Origin: GCA-003244245 sp050700055
GTDB lineage: Bacteria > Actinomycetota > Actinomycetes > Mycobacteriales > Pseudonocardiaceae
DNA length: 64,000 nt
Assembly: GCA_050700055.1 (NCBI GenBank)
Contig: JBOHGE010000026.1
Location: forward strand, 1 to 64,000
Reading direction: 5' to 3'
Part shown: positions 44,701 to 51,255 of the stretch, one piece after another
Numbering within the stretch: position 1 is the first letter of the stretch
Layout of the letters: each line of letters opens with the position of its first letter
The notes under the pieces: generated by a model
What the model was told of the DNA's origin: nothing
Database searches by the model: none
The model's input: only the letters and a program-made list of their open reading frames with translations
Made by a program: the position numbers and the translations under genes

Positions 44701-45702
44701 ACGTTGATGCGCTAATGTCGCGCGAACTTCCTCCGTTGCTTGCCTGATGAGATCGGACAGGCTCATGTCCGGGCGTACCGACAACCGCAGTGGCAACATG
44801 TTCGACGCCATGCCCGGTATGCATTTCAGCACGGCATCCTGCCGGGCCGTAACCGGCAAGCCGACGATCACGTCCCGCGCACTCGTCAGGCGGTGCACAT
44901 ACACCGCCACCGCTGCGATCATAATTCGGGACCATCGCACCCCCGCTCGACTCGCCGCGAGCCGCAATGTGTCCACACCAGACGGTGGCACATCGGTGAC
45001 CTGATGAACAAAACTGTCAGGCGTCCCTGATGACCTGCCGACGAGCCTGGTTGGCTCTGGGCGATCGGCAAAACGCTTTATCCAGTATTCTCGGTCCTGC
45101 ACAAACTGCTCTGACGCACGGTAGGCCGAATCACTGTCCAGCAGCTGACGCAACGAGCCGAACACATTGTGATCACACGCTACCCCCTGCGCGAGCGCTG
45201 TGTAAATCTCAGCGACTCGTCGCGCAATGAGGGAAAAGCCGAATCTATCCATCACGATGTGGTGGTAGCTTTGATACCACCAAAATCGGTCGGCCTTCAA
45301 TTTGATCAACGCGTAACTGAACAATGAACCACACGTGAGATCCATTGGTCGGGCCACGTCGGCCGCCATCCATGCTTGAGCGGCCGTGTGCGGATCAGGT
45401 CCTTCGCTGACATCAACGACCGGCATCAGCCAATCCGGCAACGGCTCGACAATCTGGCACGGCCCATCACCGTCCTCGACGAACCGAACATGCAGTGCGT
45501 CGGCCTCTTCAACAACCTGCCGCAGCGCCATCTCGAACAACACCGGATCAACCGGCCCACCTATCTCCAGATATTCACCAAGCTTATAAACCCGGTTGGC
45601 TTTGTTCAGTCGTTGTTCGGCAAACCAAATCTCACACTGGGCAGCTGACAGTGACAGAGCAGTACCATCGCCCCCAGACAACATTTCCTCCCCGGCGCTC
45701 AC
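41737..45702 (-). CDS. NRPS-A, first part: starter C-A-PCP-C(partial)
   Basis: First gene of the nine-module line. Residues 1-450 form a starter-type C domain (LSLSAAQCEIWFAEQRLNKA at the N-terminus, as in EntF-like loading C domains), so chain growth should begin with an acyl or aroyl group on residue 1. Its active-site motif reads HHIVMDR-FG, not HHxxxDG. Then A with D-A-S-T-V-A-A-V-C (Tyr/aromatic type), PCP (LGGHSLLGTR, about 1007) and a C domain (HHIAGDGWS) cut by TAA. GTG 45702 is the first start; ATG 45684 with GGGAGGA almost touching it is an alternative. The starter C DNA is AT-richer than the rest. Confidence 0.9.
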   Translation of the reverse strand: MSAGEEMLSGGDGTALSLSAAQCEIWFAEQRLNKANRVYKLGEYLEIGGPVDPVLFEMALRQVVEEADALHVRFVEDGDGPCQIVEPLPDWLMPVVDVSEGPDPHTAAQAWMAADVARPMDLTCGSLFSYALIKLKADRFWWYQSYHHIVMDRFGFSLIARRVAEIYTALAQGVACDHNVFGSLRQLLDSDSAYRASEQFVQDREYWIKRFADRPEPTRLVGRSSGTPDSFVHQVTDVPPSGVDTLRLAASRAGVRWSRIMIAAVAVYVHRLTSARDVIVGLPVTARQDAVLKCIPGMASNMLPLRLSVRPDMSLSDLIRQATEEVRATLAHQRYRGEDLHRDLGLPGNIGASFASVINIVSFDYDLHFAGYRTTVHNVSSALTADLLITVWDRRDGSGLRIGLQAHPEVCSADDLAVHQQRFLNLLDAITVADPDRPISRIDILTAEERYRLLVDYNDTAHPVVQACLPVLFEAQVHATPQAVAVVFDNTALTYAQLNAKANRLSRVLIARGVGPERVVALALPRSPELVTCILAVLKAGAGYLPVDPDYPPTRIELMLGAARPMLLLTTAQTLRRIPDEGATPRLVMDDLDTVAVLGAYPDTNPTDADRTGRLLPQHPAYVIYTSGSTGQPRGVVVSHGGVSSLATAQIERFGVGAHSRVLQFASPSFDASVSELCMGLLSGAALVLAPPAQLLPGTPLVALAGRQQVTHVTLPPSALAVLPAEDGLPPATTVVMAGETGPLELVATWSTGRRMINAYGPTETTVCATMSGPLSHATQLPAPIGRPIMNTRVYVLDAGLQPVPPGVVGELYVAGAGLARGYLHQPGLTAQRFVAASYGTSGERMYRTGDLARWRADGNLEFVGRADDQVTIRGFRIEPGEIETVLAGHPDVAQTAVIARQDRPNDQRLVGYVVPARGSAARPDVLRDYLRQRLPGYMVPAALVILDRLPLTFTGKLDRPALPAPEFGSATAGRAPSTPQEQLLCELFAEVLGVARVGVDDDFFELGGHSLLGTRLIARVRATLGVELELRVLFETPTVVGLATQLHHAGQARLALAPYGRPDVVPLSFAQRRLWFLHQMEGPTSLDHSPLYHIPLALRLSGELDNEALRAALGDVVARHESLRTIFPQLDGVPYQRILDTQAAYPRLQVTRTSETELSQTLATAARCGFDLAVEPPVRAELFVLSPDEHVLLVVIHHIAGDGWSMGLLSHDLAAAYAARCQGGAPGWPPLPVQYADYTLWQRQLLGDHTDPDSLLITQLAYWSNTLAGLPEQLDLPADRTRPAVASYRGGQVIVRLDERVHQGLLDLARHGAASLFMVL

Positions 45703-45782
45703 ACATGGAACGTCGACCTACAACCTGCCCAAAACATTCCCGAGCGAGAGCTCCTTTCGTGGCACGATAACGGCTTAGGACC

Positions 45783-45824
45783 AAGCTAGCGGCAAGGCGC
45801 AAGCAAGGTGTAAGCGTGGCGCAA
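45783..45824 (-). promoter_or_regulatory. Promoter with three SARP-like heptamers, upstream of NRPS-A
   Basis: Minus strand: TTGCGCC (45824-45818), TTACACC (45813-45807), TTGCGCC (45802-45796), each start 11 bp apart with 4-bp spacers, then 7 bp and the -10-like TAGCTT (45788-45783). This matches the canonical three-repeat SARP layout. Transcription would begin near 45775, giving a leader of about 70 nt to NRPS-A. Confidence 0.6.
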
Positions 45825-45873
45825 TGACGGTGAGCAGGCCCCAAAGGGCTGGTATGCGAGCGGACGGTCACGT

Positions 45874-46611
45874 CTAGGCGAATACCCCGTCCAGCCACAA
45901 CTGCCACGCCTGCTCGGCCTTGTCCCGGTCGACGTCGCGAGCGAACAGGTGGTGACGCAAGCCGACCGGCCAGCCCCACGCATTCCCACCGAAAAAGCGG
46001 TAAAGTGCGTCCTCGGTGCGCAGGCCGATGAAAAGTGGACTCAGATAGTCCACTACCGCCTCTAGCGGATCAAAACCCGTAAGAACCAGTCGCACCGCAT
46101 CGCCTTGGGTGACGTCATCAACAAGCCTGAGTTGTCGACGAAGCACCGTGAACGCATTGGCCCGGGTGGCAGCCGCCGGCCCGTGAGCTTCCAGGTAAGT
46201 CGCGGACTGGCCACTAAAGTATCGCAGGTACTGCTCCAGGGTGTGGTGGTAAAAGTCCGTATGCTTGTCGGCAGCGTCGGTATGGGTTTTCCACTCGTCC
46301 CCAACGATGCCGCTGTGCACCCGGCGGACGACGGTATGCAGTACACTGCCGCCGTTATCGCGCGCCTCGATGCGATACTCCAGGGCGACCGACAACCCGT
46401 CTTCGCCGTCGTGGCGGAGGGCAAACCTCCGCGGCGGATCCCAGACAGTCACGGTAGCCAGACCACCGGAAACCATCCCGCCCTCGCACGGCTCGATTTC
46501 CATCGGATACAACCATCCCAGGTTGCCCGGGCCGGTGGCGACCGCGTCCCAGACCTGCTCAGATCCGGCCGGCAGCTCGTTGCATCGGCGGATCTCGAAT
46601 TCCTCAGTCAT
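45874..46611 (-). CDS. SRPBCC (AHSA1/START-like) domain protein
   Basis: A 245-residue protein whose N-terminal half is a typical SRPBCC ligand-binding fold start (EFEIRRCNELPAGSEQVWDA, VATGPGNLGWLYP), with VWDPPRRFALRH in the middle. The C-terminal 100 residues (from about TDFYHHTLEQYLRYF) are helical and less typical. Members bind small hydrophobic ligands or catalyse cyclisation/dehydration. GAGGAG is placed 8 bp before ATG 46611, preferable to the longer 46644 start. It lies between the exporter and NRPS-A. Its 5' end is duplicated at the halogenase gene and before the methyltransferase. A role as aromatase/cyclase or as product-binding protein is possible but unproven. Confidence 0.8.
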   Translation of the reverse strand: MTEEFEIRRCNELPAGSEQVWDAVATGPGNLGWLYPMEIEPCEGGMVSGGLATVTVWDPPRRFALRHDGEDGLSVALEYRIEARDNGGSVLHTVVRRVHSGIVGDEWKTHTDAADKHTDFYHHTLEQYLRYFSGQSATYLEAHGPAAATRANAFTVLRRQLRLVDDVTQGDAVRLVLTGFDPLEAVVDYLSPLFIGLRTEDALYRFFGGNAWGWPVGLRHHLFARDVDRDKAEQAWQLWLDGVFA

Positions 46612-46659
46612 GGTCACTACTCCTCGATCACCATCAGCTGTCATCCATTTAACAGTATT

Positions 46660-47481
46660 CTATTCGAGCCGCCGATATTGCCGCACCGCCAATGTGGAGA
46701 AGATGGCCAGAATCCCGATGGTCCAGGCCAACGACGCCAGCACAGGTGTTGTGGTTGGTCCGCCGAGGGTCAGTGCGCGTAGCGCGTCGGCGATATTGCT
46801 CAGTGGGTTGATTTTGACGAATTCCTGCAGCCAGCCGGGCAGGGTGCGGGTGGGCACGAATAGGGAGCTGACGAACATCAGGGGCACCATCCAGATGGTC
46901 CCCGCCGTGTTCACCGTCTCCACGCTGCGCACGGCCAGCCCGATCCAGGCCCCGATCCACGCCAATGCCACCCCGAACGCGATTGCGAGCAGGAACGCAC
47001 CCACTATCGGGACAATACCGGTCGAGAAGCGAAACCCCAGAACAGTGCCCACGACGATGAGTAACACGATGTTGAACGCGCAGCGCAGAGCATCCGAGAA
47101 TATCCGGCCGGACAGCACCGCGGAACGGGCGATGGGCAATGACCGGAACCGATCGACGATACCCTGAGAGACGTCGGTGTGTACCCCGATCGCGGTGCTG
47201 AAAACGGTCAATGCGAGGAACTGCGTGACGATTCCGGGGACCACGAAATCAATGTAGTTACCCGTCTCGCGGCCGATCACTCCGCCGAACATGAAGGTGA
47301 ACAGCAAGAGGAACATGATCGGCTGGGCGGTGGACCACAGCGCCAGCCCACGGATGCGGAAGAGATGGAGCAGATGACGATGGGTGAGCGCCAGCGTATG
47401 TCGCACCAGTCGTCGCACGCTGGACCGCGCGGATGATCCGGGTCGGACAGCGTCGGTGTGCTCCATCGCGACAATACTCAC
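46660..47481 (-). CDS. ABC-2 type (DrrB-like) transporter permease
   Basis: A 273-residue membrane protein with about six helices (PIMFLLLFTFMFGGV, VTQFLALTVFSTAIGV, AFNIVLLIVVGTVLGF, IVGAFLLAIAFGVALAWIGA, TIWMVPLMFVSSLFV and a C-terminal helix) and the family stretch GVHTDVSQGIVDRFRSLPIA. DrrB-type permeases pair with a DrrA ATPase to export antibiotics and often give self-resistance. GTG 47481 overlaps the stop of the ATPase gene by GTGA, so the pair is co-translated. Confidence 0.88.
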   Translation of the reverse strand: MSIVAMEHTDAVRPGSSARSSVRRLVRHTLALTHRHLLHLFRIRGLALWSTAQPIMFLLLFTFMFGGVIGRETGNYIDFVVPGIVTQFLALTVFSTAIGVHTDVSQGIVDRFRSLPIARSAVLSGRIFSDALRCAFNIVLLIVVGTVLGFRFSTGIVPIVGAFLLAIAFGVALAWIGAWIGLAVRSVETVNTAGTIWMVPLMFVSSLFVPTRTLPGWLQEFVKINPLSNIADALRALTLGGPTTTPVLASLAWTIGILAIFSTLAVRQYRRLE

Positions 47482-48482
47482 GCGGCGCTCGTTCCTGGCT
47501 CGTTCATCTCGGCACAGTGACCGGTGAGCTGCAGGAAGACGTCGTCCAGACTCGGGCGGCGCAGCGCCAGGTCGGCGATCACGATCCCGCCATCGTCGAG
47601 CCGGCGGATCGCTGCGGTGACCAGCGCGGTGTCGTCGGCCGGGACACTGACCAGCTTTGTGCCGTGGTTGATGCTGGGCGGCGCGCCGGTGAGCCTGGCC
47701 AGCTCAGCCGCCACGGCGTCTAGCTTGACGGGGTCGGCGGGGCGCACCTCGAGCACTTGCCCGCCGGTCCGCCGCTTGAGCTCGTCGGACGTGCCGCGGG
47801 CGATCACCCGGCCAAGGTCGAGAACGACGATCTCATCCGCGAGTTGGTCGGCCTCATCCAGATACTGGGTGGTGAGCAGCACGGTGGTGCCCTGCGCCAC
47901 CAGCTCGCGAATGATTCCCCACATCCCGATCCGGCTGCGCGGGTCCAGGCCGGTGGTGGGCTCATCCAGAAACAGCACTTGAGGTCGTCCTACCAGGCTG
48001 GCAGCGAGGTCGAGTCGGCGTCGCATGCCTCCCGAGTACGTCTTGGCAGGACGCGACCCGGCGTCGGTAAGGTCGAAATGTTCGATCAGTTCTTTGGCGC
48101 GGTGCCGTGCCTGGGAACGGCTCAGGTCGAGCAGCCGGCCGATGAGCTGGAGGTTCTCCGAGCCTGTGAGGTTGCCATCGACGGCAGCGTATTGGCCGGT
48201 CAATCCGATCATTGTCCGTACCTGCGCGGCTTGGTGGACGACGTCGTAGTTGCCCACGCTCGCCCGACCTGACGTGGGGATAAGTAGCGTGGCGAGGATG
48301 CGGACCGCCGTGGTCTTGCCCGATCCATTCGGCCCGAGCAGGCCGAGCACGGTGCCTGAGAGCACCTCCAGGTCGATCCCGTCGAGCGCCCGAGTAGGCC
48401 CGAACGACTTGGCCAGGGCTTGCGTCTGAATGGCAATGGTCACAGCTTCGGCCAATTCACCATCTGTACTACCTTTCTCCAT
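47478..48482 (-). CDS. DrrA-like ABC transporter ATP-binding protein
   Basis: A 334-residue ATPase: Walker A GPNGSGKTT, Q-loop LTGQYAAVD, signature YSGGMRRRLDLA, Walker B VLFLDEPTTGLD and switch His region replaced by TTQYLDEADQLAD, the Gln typical of the daunorubicin-resistance group. The C-terminal 90 residues match the accessory domain of this group (LEVRPADPVKLDAV, RRPSLDDVFLQLTG). With the overlapping permease it forms the likely exporter and self-protection system for the peptide. Its promoter-like element lies immediately upstream at 48507-48537, leaving a very short leader. Confidence 0.9.
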   Translation of the reverse strand: MEKGSTDGELAEAVTIAIQTQALAKSFGPTRALDGIDLEVLSGTVLGLLGPNGSGKTTAVRILATLLIPTSGRASVGNYDVVHQAAQVRTMIGLTGQYAAVDGNLTGSENLQLIGRLLDLSRSQARHRAKELIEHFDLTDAGSRPAKTYSGGMRRRLDLAASLVGRPQVLFLDEPTTGLDPRSRIGMWGIIRELVAQGTTVLLTTQYLDEADQLADEIVVLDLGRVIARGTSDELKRRTGGQVLEVRPADPVKLDAVAAELARLTGAPPSINHGTKLVSVPADDTALVTAAIRRLDDGGIVIADLALRRPSLDDVFLQLTGHCAEMNEPGTSAA

Positions 48483-48506
48483 GCCTCGGCGCGAGGCTAC
48501 AGGTCC

Positions 48507-48537
48507 AGCCTGGCGCAGCGGCGCAAGCAGCGCGCAA
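48507..48537 (-). promoter_or_regulatory. Promoter with two SARP-like heptamers, upstream of the exporter
   Basis: Minus strand: TTGCGCG (48537-48531), 4 bp, TTGCGCC (48526-48520), 7 bp, then CAGGCT (48512-48507) at the -10 position. Period and spacing are the same as at the other two elements. The -10 deviates from TANNNT at its first base. The start codon at 48482 lies only about 20 nt beyond the expected transcription start. Confidence 0.5.
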
Positions 48538-48560
48538 TCATCGTGGTGCCGTCCGCGGTG

Positions 48561-49610
48561 TCACCGCACTGGCACACAGCCAACAGCGAAGACCGCGACA
48601 CGAGGGAGACAGGCGCGATAAGACCCCTCCTGTTCCGGCGCACTGTCGACGCTGAGGGTTCCGAAGCAGGATTCCGCGAGCGAGAGAACCCGCTTCAGGA
48701 CATCCACCGACTGCCCATCTCCGAGACCCACCAAGCCGTACATCTGATACAGGTACTGAGCTAACGCGAGTCCCGCTGCCGCTGGTGACATACCCGGGGC
48801 GATGATGGGATCAAGCAGCGGCCGGCTGATGATATTCTCAAAACCTGCGTCGCGGAGTGCGTTGGTGAGGGTTTCAGATCCGTAGTGTTGATACTCGTGT
48901 CCGTTACGTGAATAGGGGTGTACCACCTCGGAGAACCACCGGGAGACGGCCGAATCGGGTTCGAAGTCATGCAGGACGACTCGCCCTCCTGGTCTGGTGA
49001 CCCGATAAGCCTCCTGACAAGTTTTCATCAGTCCGGCATGGTCGAGATGATGGGTCCCATAGGCGCAGAGGACACCGTCGAGACAGTCATCGCGCAGGAT
49101 CAATCGCTGGGCTGGCTGCCATAGGGCGGGTAACCCGGCTTCGAGCGCCGCCTCTACCATGGCGGGGGTGATATCACTGGTCACGATCACCGAACTGGGT
49201 GACGACAGGACAGCAGCTTGCGCGATGCGCGCAACAAGTCCATCACCACCCAAGACGTCGAGGATCACCAGTGGATCTGCGTTCAATAAATCAGGCGTGG
49301 AGCCGCGGTGAGCAAAAAGGTTGAGAAGAACCCGAGTTCCCTGCGCTCGGGCAAAAGTCAGGCGCTGTGCCTGACGGTAGCTGTCACCTCGGCCTCCGTC
49401 TACGTCATCCGAGAACTCACGCGCTCCGTTGAGAAGCCGGGTCCCGACTTCGCGAACAGCAACGTCGACACGCGTGGCGTCGACAAGAGCATGGCACCCA
49501 GGGTGATCGCGCTTGAGCTGTCCGAGAAAGGCAAGCATACGCGCTTGACGGCGTTGATCTACCAGAACGCGCCTTGGAACGGCATGCGAACCCGATGCGG
49601 CAATGGTCAC
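48561..49610 (-). CDS. Class I SAM-dependent methyltransferase
   Basis: A 349-residue protein. SAM motif I is VILDVLGGDGLVARIA (about residues 114-129), followed by a TSDIT acidic end, DGVLCAYGTHHLDH (motif IV) and RPGGRVVLHDFEP (post-motif). The N-terminal 100 residues (LVDQRRQARMLAFLGQLKRD) are an extension of unknown role. It probably methylates an amino acid side chain or carrier-bound intermediate; N-methylation is already covered by NRPS-embedded domains, so an O- or C-methyl group is more likely. AGAGAG precedes GTG 49610, and a 22-codon leader ORF ends 16 bp upstream. Confidence 0.8.
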   Translation of the reverse strand: MTIAASGSHAVPRRVLVDQRRQARMLAFLGQLKRDHPGCHALVDATRVDVAVREVGTRLLNGAREFSDDVDGGRGDSYRQAQRLTFARAQGTRVLLNLFAHRGSTPDLLNADPLVILDVLGGDGLVARIAQAAVLSSPSSVIVTSDITPAMVEAALEAGLPALWQPAQRLILRDDCLDGVLCAYGTHHLDHAGLMKTCQEAYRVTRPGGRVVLHDFEPDSAVSRWFSEVVHPYSRNGHEYQHYGSETLTNALRDAGFENIISRPLLDPIIAPGMSPAAAGLALAQYLYQMYGLVGLGDGQSVDVLKRVLSLAESCFGTLSVDSAPEQEGSYRACLPRVAVFAVGCVPVR

Positions 49611-49626
49611 GACACTCTCTTTCTTA

Positions 49627-49695
49627 TTATTCCCAGACCTGTTCGGGGGTCGCCGGCAGCTCGGTCTTCCGACGAAGCCCGAATTTCTGAGCCAT
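49627..49695 (-). CDS. 22-codon leader ORF: truncated SRPBCC N-terminus before the methyltransferase
   Basis: ATG 49695 starts MAQKFGLRR, then KTELPATPEQVWE, and ends in two consecutive TAA codons (49629-49624). This is the textbook opening of an SRPBCC/AHSA1 protein, close to that of the intact gene at 46611 and to the halogenase N-terminus, but no further SRPBCC sequence follows. It ends 16 bp before the methyltransferase start. It may be a relic of a deleted gene or serve as a translated leader. Confidence 0.5.
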   Translation of the reverse strand: MAQKFGLRRKTELPATPEQVWE

Positions 49696-49722
49696 GATTA
49701 TGTCCTTTATTCGCTGTCGCGT

Positions 49723-51234
49723 TTACCGGCGTGCCAGGCCCAGCCGTGGCTTTGTCACTACGTAAAGCCCTCGGACCGCCTCCTCAGGTGACCGAGCGAA
49801 GTGCATGAACGACTCCATGAATTTAATTCGAGCCTGTACGGTTTCTTGTTCCCCAGACGCCATCGAGTCAAATTTTACCTTATGCTGCGCCCAGGCAATC
49901 TGCTCCATGTGCGCCTTGGCTGCCGATGTTCGGACGAGATCGAGTGTCGCTTGGGTGTCACGCAAGTCTTCGATACCGGATACGATGTTCACAAACATCT
50001 GTCTTAGATCATCGACATTGCAATCATGTAACGTGAGACGCTGCGCTTCCCGGAAATAAGATTCCTTGCCGCTGTGCTGCTGGTAGAATTCGGAGACGAG
50101 TACCAATAATCGGAGATAGGCTTGCCGGTAGGCATGTTCGTAGAGATCCGCTGCCTCTTTTTCCTCGACTTCGCCCCGGATTACGCTGGTCAGACTGGCT
50201 GCGGCCAGCAGTGCGCTGAACATGGCGAGGTGCACCCCTGTCGAAAGCAAGGGATCCAAGAAGCATGCGGCGTCGCCCACGAGAAAGTAACCGGGACCGG
50301 TAAAACTTTCCGTGGTGTACGAGTAATCCTGCTCGATGCGTAGCGGTGTGACCAGCTCGGCAGGCGCTAGCATGTCGGCAATTGCCGGACACTTGCGGAT
50401 CGTCTCGTGGTAGACATCGTCCGCACTTGCCCCTTCTTCTCTCTTTGCCTTGAAGACTTCCTTATGGGTTACCAGTCCGACGCTGAGCGTACCGTCATGC
50501 AGCGGAATTCCCCAGTACCAGCCGTCCGGCACGGAGCAGACCACTATCGCACCTTCCGGGCCGACGGGAAGCTTTTTCACACCTTCCCAGTATCCCCAGA
50601 TGGCGATGTTTTTGAACGCCTCATGATAGCGTCGATTGTGTAAATGACGCGTCGTCATCAGGCCCGCTCGACCTGACGCGTCGATGAGAAAATCGAAAGT
50701 GGTTTCTCGAATTTTGCTACTCTGGTCAGCCGGTGACCAGACCGCAGCGCATGGTCGGCCATCATCGAATTGCAGCCGCTTGACCTCTACTCCTTCCATA
50801 ACTTTTACCTCTTGATCCTTCGCGTGCTCAAGGAGGAGATGGTCGAAATCCGAGCGCAGCACCTGATAGGAGTACGGACCGTTCTCGGATGGGTCACCGA
50901 AGTTAAATTCCCACTGCTCTTCTCCCCACGTAAGATACGCTCCCCGCTTCCGCTGGAAGCCATACGCATCAATTTTTTCTCGGGCGCCGAGCAGGTCCAA
51001 AACCGGCATGCAGGACGGTAGCAGTGACTCGCCGATGTGATACCGGGGAAATACCGCCTTCTCCATGAGCGTCACATCCAGGCCTTCACGAGCCAGGAGA
51101 GTGGCGACGGTAGAACCAGCTGGTCCACCACCAACTACCAAAACCTGCGTATGGTCAGTGTCGGCTACGTCCCTGATTTGTTCGGGGGTGGTGGATAGTG
51201 GGGTTTCCCGGTGGATCTCGAATTCCTGTGCCAT
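49723..51234 (-). CDS. FAD-dependent phenolic-type halogenase
   Basis: A 503-residue flavin-dependent halogenase. FAD-binding VLVVGGGPAGSTVA (residues 31-44), PRYHIGESLLPS, the halogenase signature W-x-W-x-I-P (W239-Y-W-G-I-P244), a likely catalytic Lys in GFQRKRGAY (K96) and GDAACFLDPLLSTGVH are all present. The sequence style (GESLLPS) is that of halogenases acting on Tyr/phenols, often carrier-bound, rather than free Trp. It needs FADH2 from a reductase not seen here. It fits the Tyr-type modules. The first 26 residues before the FAD fold are an SRPBCC-like N-terminus fused on. DNA is AT-richer than the NRPS genes. Confidence 0.9.
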   Translation of the reverse strand: MAQEFEIHRETPLSTTPEQIRDVADTDHTQVLVVGGGPAGSTVATLLAREGLDVTLMEKAVFPRYHIGESLLPSCMPVLDLLGAREKIDAYGFQRKRGAYLTWGEEQWEFNFGDPSENGPYSYQVLRSDFDHLLLEHAKDQEVKVMEGVEVKRLQFDDGRPCAAVWSPADQSSKIRETTFDFLIDASGRAGLMTTRHLHNRRYHEAFKNIAIWGYWEGVKKLPVGPEGAIVVCSVPDGWYWGIPLHDGTLSVGLVTHKEVFKAKREEGASADDVYHETIRKCPAIADMLAPAELVTPLRIEQDYSYTTESFTGPGYFLVGDAACFLDPLLSTGVHLAMFSALLAAASLTSVIRGEVEEKEAADLYEHAYRQAYLRLLVLVSEFYQQHSGKESYFREAQRLTLHDCNVDDLRQMFVNIVSGIEDLRDTQATLDLVRTSAAKAHMEQIAWAQHKVKFDSMASGEQETVQARIKFMESFMHFARSPEEAVRGLYVVTKPRLGLARR

Positions 51235-51255
51235 GGTTACGCTCCCTTATCACGA

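Noticed and set aside
49308..49697. A 129-codon plus-strand frame over the methyltransferase start
   Set aside because: Antisense to a well-supported methyltransferase and to the SRPBCC-like leader; composition and start context are poor.
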